Assembly: GCF_031458255.1 (NCBI RefSeq)
Contig: NZ_JAVDYC010000001.1
Location: 868,001-932,000, forward strand
DNA length: 64,000 bases
Direction of reading: 5' to 3'
Origin: Catenuloplanes niger
GTDB taxonomy: Bacteria > Actinomycetota > Actinomycetes > Mycobacteriales > Micromonosporaceae
A program made the position numbers and the translations under genes. The notes beneath the pieces are model-generated. The model had not been told where the DNA came from. It was given only the letters and a program-made list of their open reading frames with translations, and searched no databases. Every line of letters starts with the position of its first letter. The first letter of the stretch is position 1. Below are positions 51,272-59,775 of the stretch, piece after piece.

Positions 51272-51555
51272 GGGTTCCTCCAGGGTGGATGGGTTCGCAG
51301 GAAGAATGTCCCGAGTGGCCTTCCCACCGCCTCGCCTCCGCGGGCACACCTCACCGCCACCCATGCCCGTCCCTCGCACCGACCCGGCGGGCACGCGCAC
51401 CGATCATGCGCTGCGGACCACCTCCGATCATCGGTCCGGTGGAGCCGAACGGCCCGGCCCAGCAGGCCCATGGCGGCGGTACGGGACCGGACCGTCCGCG
51501 CTGTTCGTGGGGGCCGCTTCGGCTGGCGATGCGGGCCGGTTGACATGCCGCCCCG

Positions 51556-52047
51556 TCAGTCGCAGACACCGAGGTGCAGCAGCCAGAGGCGATCTCCCAC
51601 CCGTACCGCCAGGTCGAGGTAGATGTTCTCGTAGACCTTCGACTCGTTGACCCGGACGGTCCAGCAGTCGGCGTCGGCAGGCCACAGGTGCGCCAGGTGG
51701 GCCACGATCCAGTCGGTGAGGCCATCCGCCAGCCGGCGGGGCCCGGTGCCGTCGGCCCAGGTCTGCGGCCGGCGCCAGGAGGCGATGAACCGGGCCGGCA
51801 ACGCCTCACGGACGATGTGCGGCCAGTCGACGGCCGGGGTCAGCGTCTCGGCGTGGAACGGGTCCGCGATCAGCGTGTTCACCGCCGCCTGCACGCCGCC
51901 GTCGCCGATCGGGGCGTCCGCCGGCGTGAAGGTACAGATGTGATCGGTGTCCTCCAGCAGGTCGGCGAGGACCCGCAACGCGCGGTTGCCGACCTCGCGT
52001 GCCACGTCCGGCCCCAGATGTTCCACCGCCCGGCCGTACCCGGTCAT
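51556..52047 (-). CDS. Protein of unknown function (163 aa)
   Basis: This soluble protein (MTGYGRAVEHLGPDVAREVG) has WPHIVREALPARFIASWRRP and a C-terminal beta-rich part WTVRVNESKVYENIYLDLAV then RLWLLHLGVCD. No family recognised. It stands alone, divergent from the iron-uptake operon. Confidence 0.6.
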   Translation of the reverse strand: MTGYGRAVEHLGPDVAREVGNRALRVLADLLEDTDHICTFTPADAPIGDGGVQAAVNTLIADPFHAETLTPAVDWPHIVREALPARFIASWRRPQTWADGTGPRRLADGLTDWIVAHLAHLWPADADCWTVRVNESKVYENIYLDLAVRVGDRLWLLHLGVCD

Positions 52048-52123
52048 CGACCCAGCGTAGGCGCAGCCGGTGCGGCAGACGGAGCGCCCACGGGACCCGG
52101 CGGCCGGGAAGAGCGGCGGTGGC

Positions 52124-52142
52124 GTAGCTTAGGCTAACCTAA
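52124..52142. promoter_or_regulatory. Iron box (DmdR1/IdeR-type operator)
   Basis: GTAGCTTAGGCTAACCTAA matches 17 of 19 positions of the actinobacterial iron box TTAGGTTAGGCTAACCTAA. It lies 38 bp upstream of the siderophore-binding protein gene, so iron should repress the operon through an IdeR/DmdR protein. Confidence 0.88.
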
Positions 52143-52180
52143 TATGATCTTGTGATCCTCGTGCCGAAAGGTCCCCTCCC

Positions 52181-53089
52181 ATGCGTCTCACGACAATCGC
52201 GGCAGCGGCGCTGGCCGCCGCCGTCACCCTCGCCGGCTGCGCGACCGAACCGGACGCGAACGCGGCAGGGGGGTCCGGCACGCGTGCCATCACGCACGTC
52301 CGCGGCACCACGCAGGTCCCCGACGCCCCGCAGCGGGTTGTCGTCCTCGAGCCGCTGGAGCTCGACACCGCCGTCGCGCTCGGCATCACCCCGGTCGGCG
52401 CCGCCGTCGCCAGCAACGTCGCCGGCATCCCGTCGTACCTCGGCGTCGACGGCATCACGCCGGTCGGCACGGTGCCGGAACCGGACCTGGAGGCGATCGC
52501 CTCGCTCAAGCCCGACCTGATCCTCGGTACCGACGCGCGGCACGCGAAGCTCTACGACCAGCTCGCCTCGGTCGCCCCGACCGTCTTCATCAAGACGCAG
52601 GCCGACCCGTGGCAGGACAACGCGCTGCTGATCGGCGACGCGCTCAACCGGGCCGACCAGGTCCGCACCCTCCTCGACGACTACCAGCGGCGGTGCGCCT
52701 CCATCAAGGACACCTACGCCGTGGGCGGGAAGACCGCACAGCTGATCCGGCCGCGCGACGAGACGACGCTGAGCCTGTACGGGCCGGTGTCGTTCGCCGG
52801 CAGCACGCTGGAATGCGTCGGCTTCTCCATCCCCCCGCAGGACTGGGCCGACGGGCTGCAGGCCGACATCTCCCCGGAGAACATCCTCAAGGCCAAGGCC
52901 GACCACGTCTTCGTCACCACCAAGGACGTCACCGACACCACCACGATCCCGGCCGCGATCCGCGACAACCAGCGCGAGTTCCCGTCGGTCACGCTGGTCG
53001 ACACGTCCTACTGGGTGTCCGGCGTCGGCCCGAAGGGTGCGCAGAAGGTCCTCGACGACATCGAACAGTTCCTCACCACCACCCGATGA
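52181..53089 (+). CDS. Ferric-siderophore ABC transporter substrate-binding lipoprotein
   Basis: This 302-aa binding protein of the FecB/FepB/FhuD cluster has a lipobox LAGC (Cys 20), then APQRVVVLEPLELDTAVALG, PDLEAIASLKPDLILGTDAR and VTLVDTSYWVSGVGPKGAQK. It captures a ferric siderophore outside the cell. The iron box lies directly upstream; the stop overlaps the permease ATG by 4 bp. Confidence 0.92.
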   Translation: MRLTTIAAAALAAAVTLAGCATEPDANAAGGSGTRAITHVRGTTQVPDAPQRVVVLEPLELDTAVALGITPVGAAVASNVAGIPSYLGVDGITPVGTVPEPDLEAIASLKPDLILGTDARHAKLYDQLASVAPTVFIKTQADPWQDNALLIGDALNRADQVRTLLDDYQRRCASIKDTYAVGGKTAQLIRPRDETTLSLYGPVSFAGSTLECVGFSIPPQDWADGLQADISPENILKAKADHVFVTTKDVTDTTTIPAAIRDNQREFPSVTLVDTSYWVSGVGPKGAQKVLDDIEQFLTTTR

Positions 53090-54096
53090 GTGACCTGGTG
53101 GCGCGCCGGCGCTTCACCGCCGGCGCCGCCGTCGTCCTCGCCGCGCTGGCCGGCGCCCTCGTGCTGTCCCTCGCCGTGGGCGCGAACCCGCTCTCCCCCA
53201 CGGCCGTGCTCGACGTGCTGCGCGGCGGCGGCGACGCCCAGTCCCGGTACGTCGTCGCCGACCTGCGCATCCCCCGTACCGTCACCGGCATCGCCGCCGG
53301 TGCCGCGCTCGGCCTCGCCGGCACGCTCATCCAGGCGTTCACCCGCAACCCGCTGGCCGACCCCGGCATCCTCGGTGTCAACGCGGGCGCGGCCTTCGCC
53401 GTCGCGGCCGGCGTCACGTTCCTCGGCCTGCGCGACATCTCCGCCCTGGTGTGGCTGGCCTTCCTCGGCGCCCTGACGGTCACGCTCGCCGTGTACGTGA
53501 TCGGCTCGTCCGGCCGCGGGGCCGCCGACCCGATCCGGCTCACGCTCGCCGGTGTGGCACTCGGCGCGGTGTTCTCCGGCATCACCACCGGCATGGCGCT
53601 CAGCGACCCGGACGCGTTCGACACCATGCGCAGTTGGAACGCCGGCTCCCTGCTGGGCCGCGACCTCGACGTGCTCCTGCCGGTCACCCCGTTCCTGGCG
53701 GCCGGCACCGTGATCGCCTTTCTGCTCGCACCGGGGCTCAACGCCCTCGCCCTCGGTGACGACGTCGCCCGCGCCCAGGGCGCGAACGTCCGCCTGATCC
53801 GCGCCGGAGTGATCGTCGCCGTCACCCTGCTGGCCGGCACGGCCACCGCGCTGGCCGGCCCGATCTCGTTCGTCGGCCTGATGGTGCCGCACGTCGCCCG
53901 GTGGCTGTTCGGCGTCGACCACCGCGCGATCCTCGCCGTGTCGGTGCTGCTCGCGCCCACCCTGATCCTGCTCGCCGACGTCCTCGGACGGGTCCTCATC
54001 GCGCCCGCCGAGATGCCGGTCGGGATCGTGACCGCGTTCGTCGGCGCGCCGCTGCTGATCGTGCTCGCCCGCCGCCGCCGGTCGGGTGGACCATGA
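53086..54096 (+). CDS. FecCD-type siderophore ABC permease
   Basis: This 336-aa permease with ~9 helices has the hallmarks LRIPRTVTGIAAGAALGLAG, FTRNPLADPGILGVNAGAAF and GPISFVGLMVPHVARWLFGV (the ATPase-coupling region), and ends IVTAFVGAPLLIVLARRRR. It pairs with the following permease as FecC/FecD-like subunits. Confidence 0.93.
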   Translation: MSDLVARRRFTAGAAVVLAALAGALVLSLAVGANPLSPTAVLDVLRGGGDAQSRYVVADLRIPRTVTGIAAGAALGLAGTLIQAFTRNPLADPGILGVNAGAAFAVAAGVTFLGLRDISALVWLAFLGALTVTLAVYVIGSSGRGAADPIRLTLAGVALGAVFSGITTGMALSDPDAFDTMRSWNAGSLLGRDLDVLLPVTPFLAAGTVIAFLLAPGLNALALGDDVARAQGANVRLIRAGVIVAVTLLAGTATALAGPISFVGLMVPHVARWLFGVDHRAILAVSVLLAPTLILLADVLGRVLIAPAEMPVGIVTAFVGAPLLIVLARRRRSGGP

Positions 54097-55133
54097 TGGA
54101 CGTCGGATACCACCGTCTGCTGCTGCGGATCGGCGCGGTCTCGGTGCCGGTCCGGCGGCGGAGCCTGATCGTCGGGGCGCTGCTGGCCGCCGTCATCGCC
54201 GTCCTCGCCGTGGTGTCGCTCGGCCTCGGCACGTACACGCTGTCCCCGCGTCAGGTGGTCCTGGCGCTGACCGGCCACGGTGGCGCGCTCGACCGTACCG
54301 TGGTGATCCAGTGGCGGCTGCCGCGCACACTCGCCGCGGTCCTGCTCGGCGCGGTGCTCGGCGTCGCCGGCGCGCTGTTCCAGACCGTCACCCGCAACCC
54401 GCTGGCCAGCCCGGACGTGCTCGGCCTCGGCAACGGCGCGTTCACCGGGATGCTGCTGGTCGTGGCGACCGGCACCGGTGACTGGACGCTGCTGACCCTC
54501 GGCGCCGTCCTCGGCGGCACCACGGCGGCGGCGCTGATCTGGCTGCTCGCCCACCGGCAGGGCATCACCGGCTTCCGCCTGATCATCGTCGGGATCGGCG
54601 TCTCCGCGCTGCTGTCCTCCGTCAACACCTGGCTGCTGCTGCAGGTGGAGCTGGAGACCGCGATGTTCGCCTCCGCGTGGGGGGCCGGGTCCCTCAACGG
54701 CGTCACCGCCACCGCGGTACGTGGGGCGGCCGTCTGCGCGATCCCGCTGCTGGCCGTGCTGGCCGTGCTCGGGCCCCGGCTGCGCCAGCTCGACCTGGGT
54801 GACGACGTCGCCACCGCGACCGGGGCACGACCCGCCGGGGTACGCCGCGGCGCGCTCGTCGTCGCGGTCGCGCTGGTCTCGATCGCCACCGCGGTGGTCG
54901 GCCCGGTCGCGTTCATCGCGCTCGCCGCGCCGCAGATCGCCCGGCGCGCCGCCCGTACCCCCTATCTGTCGACGGGTCTGTCGGCGTTCGTCGGCGGCAC
55001 GCTGCTGCTCGCCTCCGACCTGGTCGCGCAGCACCTGCTGCCGGTCACCCTGCCCGTCGGGGTGGTGACCGTGTCGGTGGGTGGCGCGTACCTGGTCGCC
55101 ATGATCGTCCGGGAGATCCGCCGGCATGCCTGA
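54093..55133 (+). CDS. FecCD-type siderophore ABC permease
   Basis: This 346-aa permease has IQWRLPRTLAAVLLGAVLGV, VTRNPLASPDVLGLGNGAFT, and the coupling helix region GPVAFIALAAPQIARRAART. It overlaps the previous gene by 4 bp. Typically an ATPase gene (FecE/FepC) would follow, but here a siderophore-interacting protein gene comes next. Confidence 0.93.
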   Translation: MMDVGYHRLLLRIGAVSVPVRRRSLIVGALLAAVIAVLAVVSLGLGTYTLSPRQVVLALTGHGGALDRTVVIQWRLPRTLAAVLLGAVLGVAGALFQTVTRNPLASPDVLGLGNGAFTGMLLVVATGTGDWTLLTLGAVLGGTTAAALIWLLAHRQGITGFRLIIVGIGVSALLSSVNTWLLLQVELETAMFASAWGAGSLNGVTATAVRGAAVCAIPLLAVLAVLGPRLRQLDLGDDVATATGARPAGVRRGALVVAVALVSIATAVVGPVAFIALAAPQIARRAARTPYLSTGLSAFVGGTLLLASDLVAQHLLPVTLPVGVVTVSVGGAYLVAMIVREIRRHA

Positions 55134-55143
55134 AGGAGACTCG

Positions 55144-55995
55144 ATGAACGACCGGCCCTGGGCGTACAGCGCCTTCCGCGTGCGCGTCCGCGCGGTCCGG
55201 CAGTTGAGCCCCGGCTTCGTCCGGGTCACGCTCGCCGGCGAGTCGCTGCGGCACTTCGCCCCGTGGGGCGTCGACCAGCGCATCAAACTGGTGCTCCCGC
55301 TGCCGGGCGGCGGTACCGCCGACTTCGGCCTGCTCGACGAGCCGACACCGCACCCCTCGCACTGGTACGCCCGCTGGCGCGCGCTGCCCGCCGCCGACCG
55401 CAACGTGCTGCGCACCTACACCCCCGCGGCGATCCGCGCCGACGCCGGCGAGATCGACGTCGACTTCGTCGTCCACCAGCCGCCCGGTCCCGCCTCCACC
55501 TGGGCGCTGACCGCCCGCCCCGGCGACGAACTCGTCGTCACCGGCCCGGACGTGCGGGCCGGCTACACCGGGTACGGCATCTGCTGGACCCCCGGCGACG
55601 CTCGCGACGTGCTCGTCGTCGGCGACGAGACCGCGTTCCCGGCGATCCGCAACATCCTGGCCGACCTGCACGGCGACGTCCGCGCCACGGTCCTCGTCGA
55701 GACCGCCGACCCGGCCGACGACCTCGTCTCCGGCGCCGCCCGCGACCGGCACACGGTCCACCCGGTGCGGCGCGCCACCGTCCACGGCCACGCCGTGGAG
55801 GCCGCGGTGCGCGCCTGGGCGGACCGCGAGGCGGACGCCGCCCGCCGGCTCGGCACCGGTTTCTACGCCTGGCTCGCCGGCGAGTCCGGCTCCGTGACCC
55901 GGATCCGGCAACACCTCACCCGCGACCGCGGCATCGACAAGGAGCGCGTCTCCTTCCTCGGCTACTGGAAGCTCGGCAGCGCCCTCGTGCCCTGA
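55144..55995 (+). CDS. Siderophore-interacting protein (NAD(P)H-dependent ferric-siderophore reductase)
   Basis: This 283-aa flavoprotein of the SIP/ViuB family has VRAVRQLSPGFVRVTLAGES at the FAD domain start, RTYTPAAIRADAGEIDVDFV with the flavin-binding RxYTxR-like motif, HQPPGPASTWAL (family PGPAS/A-xWA signature) and VGDETAFPAIRNIL. It releases iron from imported siderophores by reduction. I chose the ATG at 55144 after GAAGGAG; the ATG at 55126 overlaps the permease gene. Confidence 0.92.
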   Translation: MNDRPWAYSAFRVRVRAVRQLSPGFVRVTLAGESLRHFAPWGVDQRIKLVLPLPGGGTADFGLLDEPTPHPSHWYARWRALPAADRNVLRTYTPAAIRADAGEIDVDFVVHQPPGPASTWALTARPGDELVVTGPDVRAGYTGYGICWTPGDARDVLVVGDETAFPAIRNILADLHGDVRATVLVETADPADDLVSGAARDRHTVHPVRRATVHGHAVEAAVRAWADREADAARRLGTGFYAWLAGESGSVTRIRQHLTRDRGIDKERVSFLGYWKLGSALVP

Positions 55996-56006
55996 CATCG
56001 GTCGAC

Positions 56007-56070
56007 GTCAGCCGGCGAGCGGTGCGGGTCCGTCGCGGGTGGGACCGCACCGCTCCCACCGCGGGCTGAC
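56007..56070. terminator. Compound hairpin after the iron-uptake operon
   Basis: Outer stem GTCAGCC (56007-56013) with GGCTGAC (56064-56070), inner 11-bp stem GAGCGGTGCGG (56017-56027) with CCGCACCGCTC (56045-56055). Located just after the SIP stop and before the GPP34 gene; probable terminator. Confidence 0.55.
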
Positions 56071-56105
56071 GCCGGCGCGCGGGTGGGTGCCATACCGTTT
56101 CGGTC

Positions 56106-56720
56106 ATGACGATGTCGCTGGCCGAGGAACTGGTCCTGATCGCGTACGACACCGACGGCACCGCGTGGGGTACCGGCACCGCCGTGAACTTCGCCGTCGC
56201 CGGCGCGCACCTGATGGAGCTGGCACTGGCCGGCCGGATCGCGGTCCACGACGGACGCGTCACCGTGCTCGACCCGACCCCGACCGGCTCGCCGCCGGCC
56301 GACACCGCGCTCGCCACGCTCACCGCCGACCCGGCACCGCGCCGCCCGAAGGACGCGGTGAACCTGCTGTCGAAGAAGGCGCTCCAGCCGGTGCTGGACC
56401 GGCTGGTCGAGACCGGCGTCGTGGAACGGCACGACCGGAAGGTGCTGCTCGTCGTCCCGTTCACCCGCTATCCGTCACCGGGCGGGGTGGAGCCCGCCGC
56501 CGAGACCGCACGGCGCCGGCTGATGCACGCGGCCGTCACCGACCCGCACGCCACACCGGACGACCGCACGCAGGCGCTGGTCGCGCTGGTCACGGCCGCG
56601 GACTGGCACCGGCGCGCCTTCCCCGGCCTGCCGAAGCACACGATCAAGCCCCGCTTCACCGGCGTCATCGAGGACCTGCGCACCGCCGTCAAGAACGCGA
56701 TCGCGGACACCTACACGTAG
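56106..56720 (+). CDS. GPP34 (Golgi phosphoprotein 3-like) protein
   Basis: This 204-aa protein has MSLAEELVLIAYDTDGTAWG, AVAGAHLMELALAGRIAVHD, and LPKHTIKPRFTGVIEDLRTA. These match the GPP34 domain shared with eukaryotic GOLPH3 and widespread in actinomycetes, where it probably binds membranes or phosphoinositide-like lipids. The bacterial role is unknown. Confidence 0.88.
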   Translation: MTMSLAEELVLIAYDTDGTAWGTGTAVNFAVAGAHLMELALAGRIAVHDGRVTVLDPTPTGSPPADTALATLTADPAPRRPKDAVNLLSKKALQPVLDRLVETGVVERHDRKVLLVVPFTRYPSPGGVEPAAETARRRLMHAAVTDPHATPDDRTQALVALVTAADWHRRAFPGLPKHTIKPRFTGVIEDLRTAVKNAIADTYT

Positions 56721-56821
56721 TCCCCGCGAGGGGCGGGATCCGCCGCCGCCGGATCGGGCACGCCACGGCCGGTCACCGAGAGGGTTCCCGCGGATAGGTG
56801 ATCTTCGTTAGCCTCTGCTGC

Positions 56822-58294
56822 GTGACGGACATCTTCAGCAGACGTAATGCGTTGCGGGCCGCGGTGGTCGGCGGGGCGGCGGCCACCGGCGCGGCGGTCA
56901 TCGCGCCGACGGCCGCCCGGGCGGCACCGGCGGACGAGGGCTGGATCTCGGTCCTCGACCACGGCGCGGCCGGGGACGGGGTCACCGACGACACCGCGAA
57001 GATCCAGGCCGCGCTGAACGCGGCGAAGGCGGCCCGGCCGCAGAAGAGCGTGTACTTCCCGGCCGGCCGGGTGTTCCGGGTCAGCGACGAGATCAGCCTC
57101 ACCGGGTACGCGAACGCGACGATCGCCGGCAACGGGGCGACGCTCGCGCTCACCGGTGGCGCCCCCAGCCGAACGGGGGCCCGGCGGGTGCTGAGCCTGA
57201 CCGACGTCCGCGAGGTCACCGTCGAGGATCTGACGATCCGCGACACCGACCGCACCCAGCAGTACGACGGCCTGCTGCTGGCCAAGGCGAAGCGCTGCAT
57301 CGTGCGCGGCGTCCGGGTGATCGACGTCCGGTGGACCGGGATCGCCGTCTTCGACGCCGTCCCGGCCGCCGAGAACCAGCCGGCCCTCTCCGACGACGTG
57401 CTCATCACCGAGTGCGTCGTCGAGGGCACCCGGCAGGGCATCTCCGTCAACGGCCGCGACATCCGCATCATCGGCAACCACGTGGCGATGGACTGGTGGG
57501 ACACCCCCGAGGCCGTGCGCCCGTGGGCGGAGACCTCCGACTACTACGACGGCATCTGCGTCCTGGCCGGCTCCGATCGCACCGTGGTCTCCGGCAACAC
57601 CATCACCGCGTGCGGCCAGTCCGGCATCTACACGCAGGCGGTGAAGAACCTCGTCGTCTCCGGCAACACCGTCACCCGGTGCGTCCTGCGCGGCATCGAG
57701 ATCGACGGCCAGCGCAAGCACGGGGAATCGCCGGAGAACCCGACGCCGGAGCCGGACAAGCCGCGCGCCTACGGCGTGACGATCACCGGCAACACGCTGG
57801 AGAACAACCTCGGCAACATCAACGTGCTGTACACCGTGGGCGTCACCGTCACGGGCAACCGGATCCAGAACAACCGCGCGTCGACCTGCATCGCGATCAA
57901 CCAGTCCACCGACAACGCGGTCGTGGTCGGCAACCAGTGCCACCAGCAGGACCCGGAGAACCGCCCGGCGATCTGGGTGAAGCCGACGGAGCAGCTGAAG
58001 GACGGCACGATCACTCCGCCCGCGACCAACGTCACCGTCGCCTGGAACCAGATCGAGGCCGTGAACCACACCTACGCGCCCGCCGACACCGTGATCATGC
58101 AGCCCGTGAAGGACCCGGTGCCCGGCAAGGTCGACATGATCAAGGCGACCGGCAAGGTGATCGCCATGGGCGGCCTCGGTGTCGGCAACGCGGCCGCCGC
58201 CACCCGGCCCGGCTCGGTGGTCCGCCGGATCGAGGTCTTCGACGCCGCCGGGGTGAGCCTCGGCTTCGTCCCGGTCTACAACTCGATCACCTGA
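56822..58294 (+). CDS. Tat-exported right-handed beta-helix protein (pectate-lyase superfamily)
   Basis: This ~490-aa protein has a twin-arginine-type signal (SRRNALRAAVVGGAAATGAA). The beta-helix begins ISVLDHGAAGDGVTDDTAKI, the usual entry motif of glycoside-hydrolase-28/tailspike-like helices. Repeated turns follow: VLSLTDVREVTVEDLTIRDT, VSGNTITACGQSGIYTQAVK, VTITGNTLENNLGNINVLYT. I chose GTG at 56822; a TAGCCT -10-like hexamer lies just upstream, so the mRNA may be leaderless. The substrate is probably a polysaccharide. Confidence 0.85.
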   Translation: MTDIFSRRNALRAAVVGGAAATGAAVIAPTAARAAPADEGWISVLDHGAAGDGVTDDTAKIQAALNAAKAARPQKSVYFPAGRVFRVSDEISLTGYANATIAGNGATLALTGGAPSRTGARRVLSLTDVREVTVEDLTIRDTDRTQQYDGLLLAKAKRCIVRGVRVIDVRWTGIAVFDAVPAAENQPALSDDVLITECVVEGTRQGISVNGRDIRIIGNHVAMDWWDTPEAVRPWAETSDYYDGICVLAGSDRTVVSGNTITACGQSGIYTQAVKNLVVSGNTVTRCVLRGIEIDGQRKHGESPENPTPEPDKPRAYGVTITGNTLENNLGNINVLYTVGVTVTGNRIQNNRASTCIAINQSTDNAVVVGNQCHQQDPENRPAIWVKPTEQLKDGTITPPATNVTVAWNQIEAVNHTYAPADTVIMQPVKDPVPGKVDMIKATGKVIAMGGLGVGNAAAATRPGSVVRRIEVFDAAGVSLGFVPVYNSIT

Positions 58295-58369
58295 CCCACC
58301 GCCCCGCCGGCGAGCCCTCCACGACCGCGGTCCGGGGGACGCCGGCGGTCGCACACGGGCTGTTCCGCA

Positions 58370-58402
58370 CGGCTTCCCACGGCGGCCCGCCGTGGGAAGC
58401 CG
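58370..58402. terminator. Strong bidirectional terminator hairpin
   Basis: CGGCTTCCCACGGCG, loop GCC, CGCCGTGGGAAGCCG: a perfect 15-bp stem between the convergent beta-helix and beta-lactamase-like genes. Confidence 0.78.
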
Positions 58403-58410
58403 GCCCGGCG

Positions 58411-59583
58411 TCAGCGGCAGAGGGCCGTGTCCACCACGTCGAGGACGTGCTGGGCCGCCGCCTCGGTCTCCGGCAGCGCCGTGACGACCACCGTGACCGC
58501 GCGACCGTCGTCGGTGGCGCCGCCCCGGCTCTCGTAGCCGGGGATGTCACCGCCATGGCCCCACACGAGCCCCCCGCAGGTCAGCGGCGTGCTGAACAGG
58601 CCCAGACCGTAGCGGGCCCCGGCCCACGTCCCCGGCGCCTCCACCGTGGTGCGCATCTGCGCCAGCTCCGCCGCTCCGAGCAGCCGGCCCGCCAGCAGCG
58701 CGCCGAAGAACGCGTTGATGTCCCGCGGCGTGGAGACGATCTGACCGGCCGCCCACGCCCACGACGGATCGAGGGTGGTGATGTCGCGCAGCGGCTCGCC
58801 GGGCGCGGGGCGGTGGTAGCCGCGCGGATGCGCACCGCGGATCCGCTGCTCCCCGACCGGCGGGAAGTAGGTCTCGGTCAGCCCGGCACGCCGGATGATC
58901 CGGTTGTCGATCTCCTCAGCCAGCGGACGCCCGGTCACCCGCTGCACTATCAGACCCGCGAGCAGATAGTTGGTGTTGTTGTACTCCCACCGCGTCCCCG
59001 GCGCGAAGTTCGCCGGATGCGCCAGCGCGATGTCGAGCAACTCGCGGGGTTCGTAGTAACGGTGCCGGATGTCGAACCAGTCCCCGCCCAGCACGGCGGT
59101 GTAGTTGGGCAGGCCGCTGGTGTGCTGCAACAGCTGCCGGACGGTGATGGCCCGGCCGTCGATCCCCTCGCCGCGCACCAGACCCGGCAGGTACGTCTCG
59201 ATCGGTTCGTCGAGCCGAACACGCCCCTCCCCGACCAGTTGCAGCACCGTCACCGCGGTGAACGTCTTCGTGGTGCTGCCCACCCGGAACCGGCCGTCGG
59301 GCGGCACCGGCGCGCCACTGCCCAGGTCGGCCCGGCCGGCGGTGTAGTCGCGGGTGCGGCCGTCGCCGCGCCGCACGGCGGCCGTCGCGGCGGGGAACCC
59401 GTCCGCGTCGACGAGCGCCGCCAGGCCCGCCCTGACCGGCGACGCCGCGTCCCCGGCCACCGCGGTCGGCGCGCCGCCGGCGACCCCCGCGGCCACGGTC
59501 ACGGTCAGGGCCGCGGCCAGCATCGCGGCCCGGCGGCCACGCCGTGACACACCCGGCGTCGGTACATGGTGATGGTGGAACAC
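58411..59583 (-). CDS. Exported class C beta-lactamase / D-Ala-D-Ala carboxypeptidase-like hydrolase
   Basis: This 390-aa serine hydrolase (beta-lactamase family S12) has a long Arg-containing signal (GVSRRGRRAAMLAAALTVTV, cleaved after AVA). The catalytic SxxK is in FRVGSTTKTFTAV, YxN in WEYNNTNYLL and HxG in WGHGGDIPGYES. It is closer to DD-peptidases and esterases than to AmpC. GTG start (59583); the N-terminal HHHH is natural sequence. Confidence 0.88.
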   Translation of the reverse strand: MFHHHHVPTPGVSRRGRRAAMLAAALTVTVAAGVAGGAPTAVAGDAASPVRAGLAALVDADGFPAATAAVRRGDGRTRDYTAGRADLGSGAPVPPDGRFRVGSTTKTFTAVTVLQLVGEGRVRLDEPIETYLPGLVRGEGIDGRAITVRQLLQHTSGLPNYTAVLGGDWFDIRHRYYEPRELLDIALAHPANFAPGTRWEYNNTNYLLAGLIVQRVTGRPLAEEIDNRIIRRAGLTETYFPPVGEQRIRGAHPRGYHRPAPGEPLRDITTLDPSWAWAAGQIVSTPRDINAFFGALLAGRLLGAAELAQMRTTVEAPGTWAGARYGLGLFSTPLTCGGLVWGHGGDIPGYESRGGATDDGRAVTVVVTALPETEAAAQHVLDVVDTALCR

Positions 59584-59775
59584 GAGAGTCGACTCCTCGG
59601 CTACGCCGTTGGGCGCGTAAGCGATATGTGCGGATCAATCCTCGCGGGCCGCACCGCGGCCGACGATCCCGCTGGCAGGCCGATCGGGGGTAGGGCAAAC
59701 CGTCGCATCGACGCGCCGTCGTCCCCCGGCGACCAGCGGTGAGCACGGCTCCCGCCACGCCCGCGGGCCGCCGCG

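Noticed and set aside
51272-51555. Several short frames in the gap before the 163-aa gene
   Set aside because: No ribosome site or codon bias in any frame; I see only the upstream region of the LPITG gene.
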